A stretch of 64,000 nucleotides of DNA from Protopterus annectens. Taxonomy: Eukaryota > Chordata > Ceratodontiformes > Protopteridae. The notes beneath the pieces are model-generated. The model saw only the letters and a program-made list of their open reading frames with translations. It had not been told where the DNA came from and made no database searches. Shown here piece after piece: positions 1 to 11,425 of this stretch. Within the stretch, counting starts at the first letter, position 1; each line of letters starts with the position of its first letter. The position numbers and the translations under genes are program-made. The stretch spans positions 1,863,606,980-1,863,670,979 of the forward strand of contig NC_056729.1 in NCBI RefSeq assembly GCF_019279795.1, given 5' to 3'.

Positions 1-115
1 CAACTGCCTAATGTTAGTCCATCAATGTTAAAAATCTTTCCCTGGTTTTGAGCCTTTGTCCCCAGCCCCAAGTACCATTTGTTTCTTTCCAGATTTCTTG
101 TGCTGCTGAGTTAAG
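1..115 (+). repeat. 3' part of ~313 bp TIR-type interspersed repeat (cut by window edge)
   Basis: The order 'ttaaaaatctttccctgg', then 'gcctttgtccc', then 'ccagatttcttgtgct' follows the same succession of blocks as the better preserved copies at 19,372 and 38,691. It is degenerate and has lost the right terminal sequence. Confidence 0.55.
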
Positions 116-194
116 ATGGAGTTGAGTGTCCAGTGAATTTTTACAATGTGCTTATAGCTTCAGGGGAATTGTAGTCCTTATGCCAAGTCTGCCG

Positions 195-415
195 GTCCTA
201 GTAGCACAGCAGGTACTGTGCCATTCAGAAGGCTGTGCATTCAACTCCCACAGTGTGAAGCATGATTGCTGATACTGCACTGTGATGTATTTTATGGGTA
301 GTGGATACTGCAAGTCCTGTGAATGTCCTCTTTTGGTGTTGATACCCACTAACTATGAATCTGTTATCGGTTTGCCATCCCTTCCCTATTGCAAAATTAA
401 TCACTTATCATTTAT
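195..415 (+). repeat. tRNA-derived SINE-like segment, copy in U1
   Basis: A good RNA polymerase III box A (TAGCACAGCAGG at 202-213) is followed 26 bases later by a box-B-like ATTCAACTCC (239-248). In U2 the same box reads GTTCAACTCC, the consensus form. The body continues through 'gtcctcttttggtgttgat' and ends in a low-complexity stretch 'ttgcaaaattaatcac'. Homologous copies lie at 5,545, 7,784 and, diverged, at 14,430. Box logic is established for tRNA SINEs; the family name is unknown to me. Confidence 0.6.
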
Positions 416-1260
416 TACTGTTACTTAGGCAATGTATTTAAGGGCATCAGGCACATTACCTGTAGATGACACAATCAGATACAAAGTTTGCTTGCAGCAA
501 ACTCTTCAGCAGTTACTGATCTCTTTACTGTGGAATTATTTTTTAGAGTTTTGCTTCTGTTGAGATTGTGCATATGTCTGAGTAGGCATATTAAGGTTTT
601 AGTCACCTGGATTTGCTTTGTTTCATCATTACTGCTTCATAAATTGTTTCATCGCCTACTGGGAAAATGTTCAAAACCAAAGTAGAACACTGTCTATCTA
701 CAGTGCTGTATTATGCAAGGTAGGTTATAGTATTAATTATTATTATTAAGTATAGCTTAATACAATTAAGAAGGTGAATTGCGAATCAAACAGTTGGAGT
801 CCATAGCTCTATAGCTCTAAGTATGTGAGCAAGGAGTCATAGCATTTGACAACAGGCTATAATTAAACTTTAATAACCCTGGCCAGATGCATTTTCTTCG
901 AATGCAACCTTCAATGCTTTTTCAATGAATGTGAGTTTTAAGGGCATAGAAGTTTTAATGCCAAGTCTGTCTTCAGTGGGCGAGTATAGTGTCTTCTTTA
1001 GAAGATGTCTATCAGTAGTTGTGCTATAAAATCAAAAGTAAGTTGTAAATGAAATGCAAATCAACAGTGTATAAGTAAAGCATGAATTAGTGTGCACACT
1101 AGCAATTCTGGTGAAGGGGGCGAAATAGGCAAGTAATGTGACACTTCAATTGCTGCAGGGGTAAGGGCTGTGGTGGGGAGGCATTTTAACATGAATATGT
1201 GACGTGATGGCCAAGAAACTCAGACATTCCCATTCAGCTCAAACTCTTGCTACACCGGCA

Positions 1261-1624
1261 AGGTGTGTGCATGTGGGAACGGAAGCAAGGGGGCTGTGTG
1301 TGTGTGTGTGTGTGTGTGGGGGGGTGGAGGCAAGGGAGTTGTGTGTGTGTGGGAATGGAAGCAAGGGGGCTGTGTGTGTTTGTTGGAATGGAAGCAAGGC
1401 AGCTGTGTGTGTTTGTCAGAAAGGAAGCAAGGGGCTGTGTGTGTGTGGGAATGGAAGCAAGGGGGCTGTGTGTGAGTGTGGGAATGGAAGCAAGTGGGTT
1501 GTGTGTGATTGTGGGAATGGAAGCAAGGGGGCTGTGTGTGATTGTGGGAATGGAAGCAAGGGGGCTGTGTGTGAGTGTGGGAATGGAAGCAAGGGGGCAG
1601 TGTGTGTGGGTGAATGGAAGCAAG

Positions 1625-1697
<73 letters not shown>

Positions 1698-1774
1698 ACA
1701 ATGGAAGCAAGGGGGCTGTGTGTGGGAATGGAAGCAAGGGGGCTGTGTGTGTGGGGGAAATCAAATCAAGGGGG

Positions 1775-1823
<49 letters not shown>

Positions 1824-1966
1824 AAAGGAAGCAAGGGGGCTGCGTGTGTGGGTGTGGGTGTGTGGGAATGGAAGCAAGGGTGCTGTGTGTGGGAATGGAA
1901 GCAAGGGGGCTGTGTGGGGGGGCAATGGAAGTAAGGGGGCTGTGTGTGAGTGTGGGAATGGAAGCA

Positions 1967-2021
<55 letters not shown>

Positions 2022-2043
2022 TGTGCAAATGGAAGCAACGAGG

Positions 2044-2103
<60 letters not shown>

Positions 2104-2550
2104 CAATGGAAGCAAGGGGGCTGTGTGTGTGTGTGTGTGTATGCAATGGAAACAAGGGGCTGTGTGTGTATGGGAATGGAAGCAAGGGGGCTGTGTGTGT
2201 GGGAATGGAAGCAAGGGAGCTGTGTGTGATTGTGGGAATGGAAGCAAGGGGGCTTTGTGTGTGTGTGTGTGTGTGGGAATGGAAGCAAGGGGGCTGTGTG
2301 TGAGTGTGGGAATGGAAGCAAGGGGGCTGTGTGTGTGGGAATGGAAGCAAGGGGCTGTGTGTGTGAGTGTGGGAATGGAAGCAAGGGGGCTGTGTGTGTG
2401 TGTGTGTGTGTATGGAAGCAAGGGGGCTGTGTGTGTGTGGGAATGGAAGCAAGGGGGCTGTGTGTGGGAATGGAAGCAAGGGGGCTGTGTGTGAGTGTGG
2501 GAATGGAAGCAAGGGGGCTGTGTGTGAGTGTGGGAATGGAAGCAAGGGGG

Positions 2551-2589
<39 letters not shown>

Positions 2590-2804
2590 AATGGAAGCAA
2601 GGGGGCTGTATGTGAGTGTGGGAATGGAAGCAAGGGGGCTGTGTGTGAGTGTGGGAATAGAAGCAATGAGGCTGTGTGTGAGTGTGGGAATGGAAGCAAG
2701 GGGGCAGTGTGTGTGGGTGAATGGAAGCAAGGGGGCTGTGTGTGTGTGTGTGGCAATGGAAGCAAGGGGCTGTGTGTGGGAATGGAAGCAAGGGGGCTGT
2801 GTGC

Positions 2805-2883
<79 letters not shown>

Positions 2884-2988
2884 GAAGCAAGGGCGCTGTG
2901 TGTGGGAATGGAAGGAAGGGGGCTCTGTGTGTGAATGGAAAGAAGGGGGCTGTGTGTGTGTGTGTGTGTGGGAATGGAAGCAAGGGGG

Positions 2989-3034
<46 letters not shown>

Positions 3035-3329
3035 ATGGAAGGGGCAGTGTGTGTGTGGGAAGGGAAGCAAGGGGGTTGTGTGTGGGAATGGAAGCAAGGG
3101 GGCTGTGTGTGGTTGTGAGAAAGAAAGCAAGGGGGCTGTGTGTGGTTGTAAGAAAGGAAGCAAGGGGGCTGTGTGTGTGTGCACTTGGGAATGGAAGCAA
3201 GGGGAGAAAGTGTGTGTGTGTGGGAATGGAAGCAAGGGGGTGTGTGGGAATGGAAGCAAAGTGTGTTTGTGTGAGTGTGGGAATGGAAGCAAGGAGGCTG
3301 TGTGTGTAGGGGAATCGAATCAAGGGGGC

Positions 3330-3384
<55 letters not shown>

Positions 3385-3523
3385 GCAGGGAGGCTGTGCG
3401 TGTGTTTGTAAGCAGGGAGGCTGTGTGTGTGGGGGGACGAATGGAAGCAAGGGGGCCTGTGTGGGGGGAATGGAAGCAAGGGGCTGTGTCTGAATGTAGG
3501 AATGGAAGCAAAGTGGCTGTGTG

Positions 3524-3574
<51 letters not shown>

Positions 3575-3830
3575 AGAAGCAAGGGGGCTATGTGTATGGA
3601 AATGCAAGAATTAGTGTGTGTGGCAATGCAAGCAAGGGGTGTGTGTGAGGGAAAGCAAGGGTGGGGTGGGGGGATGCATGAGAATGCAAGGCTGTGGTTC
3701 CATGTGCAAGCATGGTGTGTGCGGTGGGGGGGGAGTGCAAGCAATGGTCTGTGTGTGTGTGAGAATGCAAGCAAGGGTGTGTGTGTGAATGGAAGCAAGG
3801 GTGCTGTGTGTGTGAATGGAAGGAAGGGGG

Positions 3831-3885
<55 letters not shown>

Positions 3886-4034
3886 GAAGCAAGGGGGCTG
3901 TGTGTGTGTGGGAATGGAAGTAATGGGGCTGTGTGTGTGGGGATGGAAACAAGGGGAGTGTGTGTGAATGTGGGAATGGAAGCAAGGGGGCTGTGTGTGT
4001 GTGTGTGTGGGAATGGAAGCAAGGGGGCTATGTG

Positions 4035-4086
<52 letters not shown>

Positions 4087-4361
4087 GAAGCAAGGGGGCA
4101 GGGTGTGTGTGGGAATGGAAGCAAGGGGGCTGTGTGTGTGTGGGAATGGAAGCAAGGGGGCTGTGTGTGGTTGTGAGAAAGGAAGCAAGGGGGCTGTGTG
4201 TGTGCGCACTTGGGAATGGAAGCAAGGGGAGAAAGTGTGTGTGTGGGAATGGAAGCAAGGGGGTGTGTGGGAATGGAAGCAAAGTGTGTTTGTGTGAGTG
4301 TGGGAATGGAAGCAAGGGGGCTGTCTGTGTGTGTGTGGGTGTATGGCAATGGAAGTAAGGG

Positions 4362-4397
<36 letters not shown>

Positions 4398-4494
4398 CAA
4401 AGGAAGCAAGGGGGCTGTGTGTGTGGGGGATGTGTGTGAGTGTGGGAATGAAAGCAAGGGTGCTGTGTGTGTAGGGAAATCGAATCAAGGGGGA

Positions 4495-4549
<55 letters not shown>

Positions 4550-4681
4550 GCAGGGAGGCTGTGCGTGTGTTTGTAAGCAGGGAGGCTGTGTGTGTGGGGG
4601 GGCGAATGGAAGCAAGGGGGCCTGTGTGTGGGGAATGGAAGCAAGGGGCTGTGTCTGAGTGTGGGAATGGAAGCAAGGGGG

Positions 4682-4763
<82 letters not shown>

Positions 4764-4956
4764 AGAAGCAAGGGGGCTATGTGTATGGAAATGCAAGAAT
4801 TAGTGTGTGTGGTAATGCAAGCAAGGGGTGTGTGTGGGGGAAAGCAAGCGTGGGGTGGGGATGCGTGGGAATGCAAGGCTGTGGTTCCATGTGCAAGCAT
4901 GGTGTGTGCGGGGGGGGAGTGCAAGCAATGGTCTGTGTGTGTGTGAGAATGCAAGC

Positions 4957-4995
<39 letters not shown>

Positions 4996-5046
4996 TGAAT
5001 GCAAGAGGAGGCTGTGCGCTTGGGAATGCAGGTAAATGGTGTGTGA
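1261..5046. repeat. G/T-rich variable minisatellite with embedded (GT)n tracts
   Basis: The core is GGAATGGAAGCAAGGGGGCT followed by a (GT)n run of variable length. Typical units are 28-45 bases, but several GT runs expand to 60-80 bases (near 1,627-1,692, 2,814-2,879, 4,683-4,760). Variants include TGAGTG or TGATTG spacers, AATCGAATCAAGG and AAGCAGGGAGGC. There is strong strand asymmetry, with G and T on the plus strand. The absence of stop codons in GT/CA repeats creates very long spurious open frames on both strands. Confidence 0.95.
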
Positions 5047-5189
5047 TTAAAGTGAGCCAAGTTAGGTTAACCTGGTGGCCACCTTTACTCAGCCTCAAGC
5101 CCTGTACCTTTTGTTGCAAGGAAAATGAGCCAGATGTACCTGCTGATACCACTACTTGTGAGTCATGCACACAATTTCCCAGAATTCCA

Positions 5190-5465
5190 ACAAATGTCTG
5201 GAATGTATGGCTCATACATTTCTTCTGTTCCTCTTACAAGTTGTGGTTTTCTGGAAAATCATTAAGAGGTGAATTCACTGAATGATAGCCATTTAAGGTT
5301 CAATTTTATCTTCTGGGAAGCGCTTGGTAACACAAAACACTTAATTCTAGCAACTGCCTAATGTTAGTCCATCAATGTTAAAAATCTTTCCCTGGTTTTG
5401 AGCCTTTGTCCCCAGCCCCAAGTACCATTTGTTTCTTTCCAGATTTCTTGTGCTGCTGAGTTAAG
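5190..5465 (+). repeat. Degenerate small TIR repeat spanning the U1/U2 boundary
   Basis: The blocks 'gttgtggttttctgg', 'aatgatagccatttaagg', 'ttctgggaagcgcttgg' and the 'gcctttgtcccc' tail follow the order seen in the intact copy at 19,372-19,684. The unit boundary I use at 5,351 is therefore arbitrary and falls inside this repeat. Confidence 0.5.
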
Positions 5466-5544
5466 ATGGAGTTGAGTGTCCAGTGAATTTTTACAATGTG
5501 CTTATAGCTTCAGTGGAATTGTAGTCCTTATGCCAAGTCTGCCG

Positions 5545-5765
5545 GTCCTAGTAGCACAGCAGGTACTGTGTCATTCAGAAGGCTGTGCGTTCAACTCCCA
5601 CAGTGTGAAGCATGATTGCTGATACTGCACTGTGATGTATTTTATGGGTAGTGGATACTGCAAGTCCTGTGAATGTCCTCTTTTGGTGTTGATACCCACT
5701 AACTATGAATCTGTTATCGGTTTGCCATCCCTTCCCTATTGCAAAATTAATCACTTATCATTTAT
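5545..5765 (+). repeat. tRNA-derived SINE-like segment, copy in U2
   Basis: Box A is at 5,552-5,563 and a consensus box B GTTCAACTCC at 5,589-5,598. This is the best preserved promoter of the three unit copies. Confidence 0.6.
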
Positions 5766-6599
5766 TACTGTTACTTAGGCAATGTATTCAAGGGCATCAG
5801 GCACATTATTTGTAGATGATACAAATATAAAGTTTGCTTGCAGCAACCTCTACAGCAGTTACTGATCTCTTTACTGTGGAATTAGTTTTTAGAGTTTTGC
5901 TTCTGTTGAGATTGTGCATGTTTATTGATACTGGGGCACTGCAATGACAGAAGTCTGAGTAGACCTGTAAGGTTTCAGTCACCTGGATTGCTTTGTTTCA
6001 TCATTACTGCTTCATAAATTGTTTCATTGCCTACTGGGAAAATGTTCAAAACCGAAGCAGAACACTGTCTGCCTAGAGTGCTGTATTATGCAAGGACTAT
6101 AGGTTAATACAGTTAAGAAGGTGAATCGCAAATCAAACAGTTTGTTTCTATAGCTGTAAGTATGAAAGCAAGGCATCATAGCATTTGACAACAGGCCATA
6201 GTTAAACTTTACATAACCCTGGCCAGATGCATTTTCCACGAATGCAACCTTCAATACTTTTTCAATGAATGTGAGTTTTAAGGGCATAGACGTTTTAATG
6301 CCAAGTCTGTCTTCAGTGGGTGACTACAGTGGTTTCTTTAGAAGATGTCTATCAGTATTTGTGCTATAAAATCAAAAGTAAGTTGTAAATGAAATGCAAA
6401 TCAACAGTGTACAAGTAAAGCATAAATGAGTGTGCACACTAGCAATTCTGGTGAATGGGGCGAAATAGGCAAGTAATGTGACACTTCAATTGCTGCAGGG
6501 GTAAGGGCTGCGGTGGGGGTATTTTAACATGAATACGTGGCGTGATGGCTGTGAAACTCAGACATTCCCAGTCAGCTCAAACTCCTGCTACACCGGCAA

Positions 6600-7283
6600 G
6601 GTGTGTGCGTGCGTGTGTGTGTGTGCAAGTGTGTGGGAATGGAAGCAAGGGGGCTATGTGCGTGTGTGTGAATGGAAGCAAGGAGGCTACGTGTGTGTGT
6701 GAATGGAAGCAAGGAGGCTGCGCGTGTGTGGGAATGGAAGCAAGGGGGCTGCATGTGTGTGGGAATGGAAGAAAGGGCTCTGTGTGTGTTTGTAGGAATG
6801 GAAGCAAGGGGGCTGTGTGTGTTTGTAGGAATGGAAGTAAGGGGGTTGTGTGGGAGTGTGGGAATGGAAGCAAGGGGGCTGTGTGTGAGTGTGGGAATGG
6901 AAGCAAGGGAGCTGTGTATGAGTGTGGGAATTGAAATAAGGGGGCTGTGTGTGTGTGAATGGAAGCAAGGGGGCTGGGTGTGTATGTGTGTGTGTGAGTG
7001 AATGGAAGCAAGGAGGCTATGTGCGTGTGTGTGTGGGAATGCAAGCAAGGAGTGCGTGTGTGTGGGAAAGCAAGCATGGGGTGGGGGTGCGTTGGAACGC
7101 AAGGCTGGGGTTGCGTGCAATGGAATGCAAGCATGATGTGTGTGTGTGGGGGGGGTGCAAGAGTGTGGGGGTGGAATGCAAGCAATGGTCTGTGTGTGAG
7201 AATGCAAGCAAGGCTGTGTGTAACTGTGTGTGTGGGAATGCAAGAGGAGGCTGTGTGTGTGGGAATGCAAATAACTGGTGTGT
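6600..7283. repeat. Short G/T-rich minisatellite of U2
   Basis: It has the same GGAATGGAAGCAAGGGGG core as in U1, but the GT runs are short (mostly under 12 bases) and there are about 20 units. The last units change to an AATGCAAGCAAGG core, as also happens at the end of the U1 array. Confidence 0.9.
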
Positions 7284-7424
7284 GATTAAAGTGCACCAGG
7301 TTAGGTTTACTTGGTGGCCACCTTTACTCAGCCTCAAGCCCTGTACCTTTTGTTGCACGGAAAATGAGCCAGAGGTACCTGCTGATGCCACTACTTGTGA
7401 GTCAAGCACACAATTTCCCAGAAT

Positions 7425-7700
7425 TCCAACAAATGTCGGGAATGTATGGCTCATACTTTTCTTCTGCTCCTCTTACAAGTTGTGGTTTTCTGGAAATTCA
7501 TTAAGAAGTGAATTCACTGAATGATAGCCATTTAAGGTTCAATTTTATCTTCTGGGAAGCGCATGGTAACACATAACACTTAATTCTAGCAACTGCCTAA
7601 CATTAGTCCTCAATGTTAAAAATCTTTCCCTGGTATTGGGCCTTTGTCCCCACCCCCAAGTACCATTTGTTTTTTTTCAAGATTTCTTGTGCTGCTGAGT
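7425..7700 (+). repeat. Degenerate small TIR repeat spanning the U2/U3 boundary
   Basis: It shows the same block order as at 5,190-5,465, directly downstream of the U2 minisatellite. Confidence 0.5.
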
Positions 7701-7783
7701 TAAGATGGAGTTGAGTGTCCAGTGAATTTTTACAAAGTGCTTTTAGCTTCAGTGGAATTGTAGTCTTTATGCCAAGTCTGCCG

Positions 7784-7995
7784 GTCCTAGTAGCACAGCA
7801 GGTAATGTATCATTCAGAAGGGTGTGGTTTCAACTCCCACAGTGTGTAGCATGATTGCTGATACTGCACTGTGATGTATTTTATGGGTAGTGGATACTGC
7901 AGTCCTGTAAATGTCCTTTTTTGGCATTGATACCCTACCCACTAACTATAAATCTGTTATCGGTTTGCCATCCCTTCCCTATTGCAAAATAATCA
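7784..7995 (+). repeat. tRNA-derived SINE-like segment, copy in U3
   Basis: Box A is at 7,791-7,802. Box B is altered to GTTTCAACTCC near 7,828. The body is otherwise as in U1 and U2. Confidence 0.55.
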
Positions 7996-8199
7996 CTTAT
8001 CATTTATTACTGTTACTGAGGCAATGTATTCAAGAGCATCAGGCACAGGTGAATGCGGTGAAATAGGCAAGTAATGTGACACTTGAATTTCTGTAGGGGT
8101 AAGGACTGCGGTGGGGGTGTTTTTTAACACGAATATGTGTCGTGATGGCCGTGAAACTCCGACATTCCCAGTCAGCTCAAACTCTTGCTACACCGGCAA

Positions 8200-8465
8200 T
8201 GTGTGTGTGTGTGTGTGTGTGTGGGGGGGGAATGGAAGCAAGGTAGCTGTGTGTGGGGGAATGCAAGCAAAGGGGGGCTTTGCATGTGTGGGAATGTAAG
8301 CAAGGGGGGTTGTGTGATGACAATGCAGGCAAGGTGGGTGGGTTTGGAATGCAAGCAGGAGGTGAGTGTGTGTGGTAATTCAAGCAAGGGGGGTGTGGGA
8401 AAGCAAGCAGGGGTCTACAGTTTTGAAAGGCAAGTGGGGTGGGTGTGTGTGGGAATGCAAGCAAG

Positions 8466-8505
<40 letters not shown>

Positions 8506-8709
8506 AGGAAGCAAGCAAGGAGTGTGTGTGCAGAGGATGCAAGCAAGGAGTGTGTGCAGAGGATGCAAGCAAGGAGCGTGTGTGCGGAAGATGCAAGCAA
8601 GGAGCGTGTTTGAGAAGGATGCAAGCAAGGAGCGTGTGTGAGAAGGATGCGAGCAAGGAGCGTGTGTAAGAAGGATGCGAGCAAGGAGCGTTTGTGTGTG
8701 TGCGCGCAC

Positions 8710-8756
<47 letters not shown>

Positions 8757-9104
8757 ATGCAAGCAAGGAGCGAGTGTGTGGGGGGGGTGGATGCAAGCAT
8801 GAAGCGAGTGTGTGTGTGAAGGATGCAAGCAAGGAGCGAGTGTGGTGTGTTGGGGTGGATGCAAGCAAGGAGCGAGTGTGGTGTGTTGGGGTGGATGCAA
8901 GCAAGGAGCGAGTGTGTGTATGTAGGGGGGGATGCAAGCAAGGAGCGAGTGTGTGTGTGGGGATGCAAGCTAGGGGCGAGTGTGTGTGGGGATGCAAGCT
9001 AGGGGTGCATGTGTGTGGGGATGCAAGCTAGGGGTGCGTGTGTGTGGGGATGCAAGCTAGGGGAGAGGTGTGTGTGTGAATGCAAGCAAGGGACAAGTGT
9101 GTGG
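8200..9104. repeat. Diverged minisatellite of U3
   Basis: Units have the core ATGCAAGCAAGGAGYGTGTG, with about 27-37 base periods, one (GT)n run near 8,713-8,750 and an ending in GATGCAAGCTAGGGG units. The shared AAGCAAGG core links it to the U1 and U2 arrays and to the 31 bp array at 9,955. Confidence 0.9.
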
Positions 9105-9116
9105 GACTTGAGTGCA

Positions 9117-9954
9117 GATCATACCCCTCGACTGGACAGATTTTCGCCATTTTTGGTGCTTGTGTATACATGGACAAACCTGACGTAAGGGGTAATTGGA
9201 GAAAATGTGTCTCTTTGTTGCTTGTGCAGACATGGCCAAAGTACACAATGGCTCCTTGGGGCAAATCATTAATATTGACGTAATTCTGTGCTTACTATGC
9301 ATACAAGCAGACTACTGACGAAGTCTTTGGGGAAGATGCTTTATTTGTGTGCTTGTGCATACATGTAAAAGTAATTAATGGGAACCATGGGGTAAAATGA
9401 TGGATTTGGATGTCAGTTGGTAGTGCTTGTACATACATGGACAGACTACTGAGAGGGTTATTAGGGGAAAAAGTTTCATTTTTGAGGCTTGTCCATACAT
9501 GGACAAACCTGAATAAAGGGGTCATTGGAGAACATTTTTCATTTTTTAGTTGTGCTTCCTTAGGCAAAGTAATGAATGGAAAAAGTATACGAGGGATCCT
9601 TGGGGGAATTGATTTGTTTTGATGTAATTTTGTGCTTACTATGCATACAAACAGACTACTGAAGAATTTGTTGAGGAAAATATTTTATTTTTGTGCTTCT
9701 GCATACATGGACCAAGGTAATCATAGGAACCTCGGGGAAATTATTAATTTTGATGTCATTCCGTGGCACCTGTGCATACACGGACAGAGTACTAAGAGGG
9801 TTCTTAGGGGAAATCTTGCATTTTGGTGCTTGTACATACAGGGACAAACCTAACTCAAGGGATCATTGGAGAAAATGTGTCTTTTTGTTGCTTGTGCAGA
9901 CATAGTCAAAGTAATGAAGTGGTCATTGGAAAAATGTTTAATTTTTGTGCTTGT
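9117..9954. repeat. 61-75 bp satellite with ~350 bp higher-order period
   Basis: It begins with 'catacccctcgactggac', which resembles the left end of the TIR repeat at 19,372. It then runs as about 12 diverged monomers opening with GCTTGTGCATACATGGAC and ending in GGGGAAAATTTT-like sequence. A distinctive monomer with 'cttactatgcatacaa' recurs at about 9,290 and 9,642, which gives the higher-order spacing. Confidence 0.75.
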
Positions 9955-11095
9955 CTGAGTGTCTGTGTGGATGCAGGTGTATGTGTCTCTGAGTCTGTGT
10001 GTCTTTGAATCTGTGTGGATGCGGGTCTGTGAAAATGGAAGCAAGGGGGTGCGTGGCTGTGTGTCTGTGAAAATGCAAGCAAGGGGGATGCGTGTATGTG
10101 TCTGTGTGTCTGAAAATGCTGTGTGTCTGTGAAAATGCAAGCAAGGGGGATGCGTGTCTGTGAATATGCAAGCAAGGGGGATGCGTGTCTGTGAAAATGC
10201 AAGCAAGGGGGATGCGTGTCTGTGAAAATGCAAGCAAGGGGGATACATGTCCGAGTGTCTATGAAAATGTAAGCAAGGGGGATAGGTGTATCTGAAAATG
10301 CAAAAAAGGGGAATGCGTTTATGCGTGTCTGTGAAAATGCAAGCAAGGGGGATGCGTGCCTGTGAAAATGCAAGCAAGGGTGATGCGTGTCTGCATGTCT
10401 GTGAAAATGCAAGCAAGGGGGATGTGTGTCTGAAAATGCAATCAAATGGGATGCGTGTCTGTGAAAATGCAAGCTAGGGTAATGAGTGTCTGTGAAAATG
10501 AAAGCTAGGGTGATGCGTGTCTGGGAAAATGCAAGCAAGGGGGATGCGTGTCTGTGAAAATGCAAGCAAGGGGGATGCGTGTCTGTGAAAATGCAAGCAA
10601 GGGGGATGCGTGTCTGTGAAAATCCAAGCAAGGGGGATGCGTGTATGAAAATGCAAGCAAGGGGGATACGTGCCTGTGAAAATGCAAGTTAGGGTGATGC
10701 GTGTCTGTGAAAATGCAAGCAAGGGGGATGCATGTTTGTGAAAATGCAAGCAAGGGGGATGTGTGTCTGTGAAAATGCAAGCAAGGGGGATGTGTCTGTG
10801 AAAATGCAAGCAAGGGGGTTGCGTGTCTGTAAAAATGCAAGCAAGGGGGACTCGTGTCTGTGAAAATGCAACCAAGGGGGATGCGTGTCTGTGAAAATGC
10901 AACCAAGGGGATGTGTGTCTGTGTATCTGTGAAAATGCAAGCAAGGGGGATGCGTGCCAGTGCGTCTGTGAAAATGCAAGCTTGGGTGATGCGTGTCTGT
11001 GAAAATGCAAGTTGGGGGGGATGCATGTCTGTGTGTCTGTAAAAACGCAAGCTAGGAGGATGCGTGTCTGAAAACGCAAGCAAGGAGGACATGAC
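9955..11095. repeat. 31 bp minisatellite
   Basis: The unit TGTCTGTGAAAATGCAAGCA followed by AGGGGGATGCG repeats about 30-35 times, with occasional extra TGTCTG hexamers and unit variants such as GCAAGCTAGGG. The AATGCAAGCAAGGGGG core ties it to the upstream minisatellites. Confidence 0.92.
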
Positions 11096-11425
11096 TGAAT
11101 CATACCTCTCAAGTGGACAGATTTTCAACATTGTTGGTGCTTGTGCATACATGGAAACACTTGACTGAAGGAGTCATGGCAGAAAATGTTGCAATTTGTA
11201 TATTGTGCATACACAGACACAGTGATAAAGGAGTTGTTGTGCAAAATGTTTTAATTTTGTGCATGTGTAGACATGGCAAAAGCACATAATGGCTCCTTGG
11301 GGCAAATCATTATTTTTGTTGCAATGTTGTGCTTACTATGCATACAAGCTGAGTACTGAATAAGTCACTGGCGAAAGTGCTTGTGCATACATGTCACACT
11401 AATTAAGGGAACCTTGGGATTATGC
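11096..11425. repeat. Second block of the 61-75 bp satellite
   Basis: It opens with 'catacctctcaagtggac' and contains about four monomers, including the 'cttactatgcatacaagc' type. It ends where the LINE at 11,425 starts. The arrangement minisatellite, then TIR-like end, then satellite is the same as at 9,100-9,954. Confidence 0.75.

Larger units (their letters stand above)
1..5350. repeat. Locus tandem unit U1 (largest of three)
   Basis: The sequence starting at 1 restarts almost identically at 5,351 and again at 7,590, so three direct units are present. U1 contains the tail of a small interspersed repeat (1-115), a SINE-like segment (195-415), about 700 bases of unit-specific sequence (415-1,120) in which I see nothing else, a short leader (1,120-1,260), a G/T minisatellite (1,261-5,046) and a ~300 base trailer (5,047-5,350). 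The size difference between units is almost entirely the minisatellite. Confidence 0.9.
5351..7589. repeat. Locus tandem unit U2
   Basis: This unit has the same order of parts as U1 with a much shorter minisatellite (about 6,600-7,283). Flanking sequence matches U1 nearly base for base, with scattered substitutions and small indels, such as an altered stretch near 5,920-5,960. Confidence 0.9.
7590..9116. repeat. Locus tandem unit U3 (internally deleted)
   Basis: The unit begins like U1 and U2 but jumps near 8,047 from the 'gcatcaggcaca' stretch to the 'gaaataggcaagtaatg' stretch. It therefore lacks about 650 bases that U1 holds between roughly 460 and 1,110. Its minisatellite (8,200-9,104) has a diverged unit, and the usual trailer is replaced by the left end of a small TIR repeat at 9,117. 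Confidence 0.8.

Noticed and set aside
195-415. Functional tRNA gene
   Set aside because: Box A and box B are present, but I could not fold a cloverleaf and the sequence continues as a SINE-like body repeated at several sites.
1234-4644. Very long open frames (up to 1,136 codons) rich in His-Thr or Cys-Val across the minisatellite
   Set aside because: GT/CA repeats contain no stop codons in most frames. The frames exist on both strands and in several phases, with no conserved domain.
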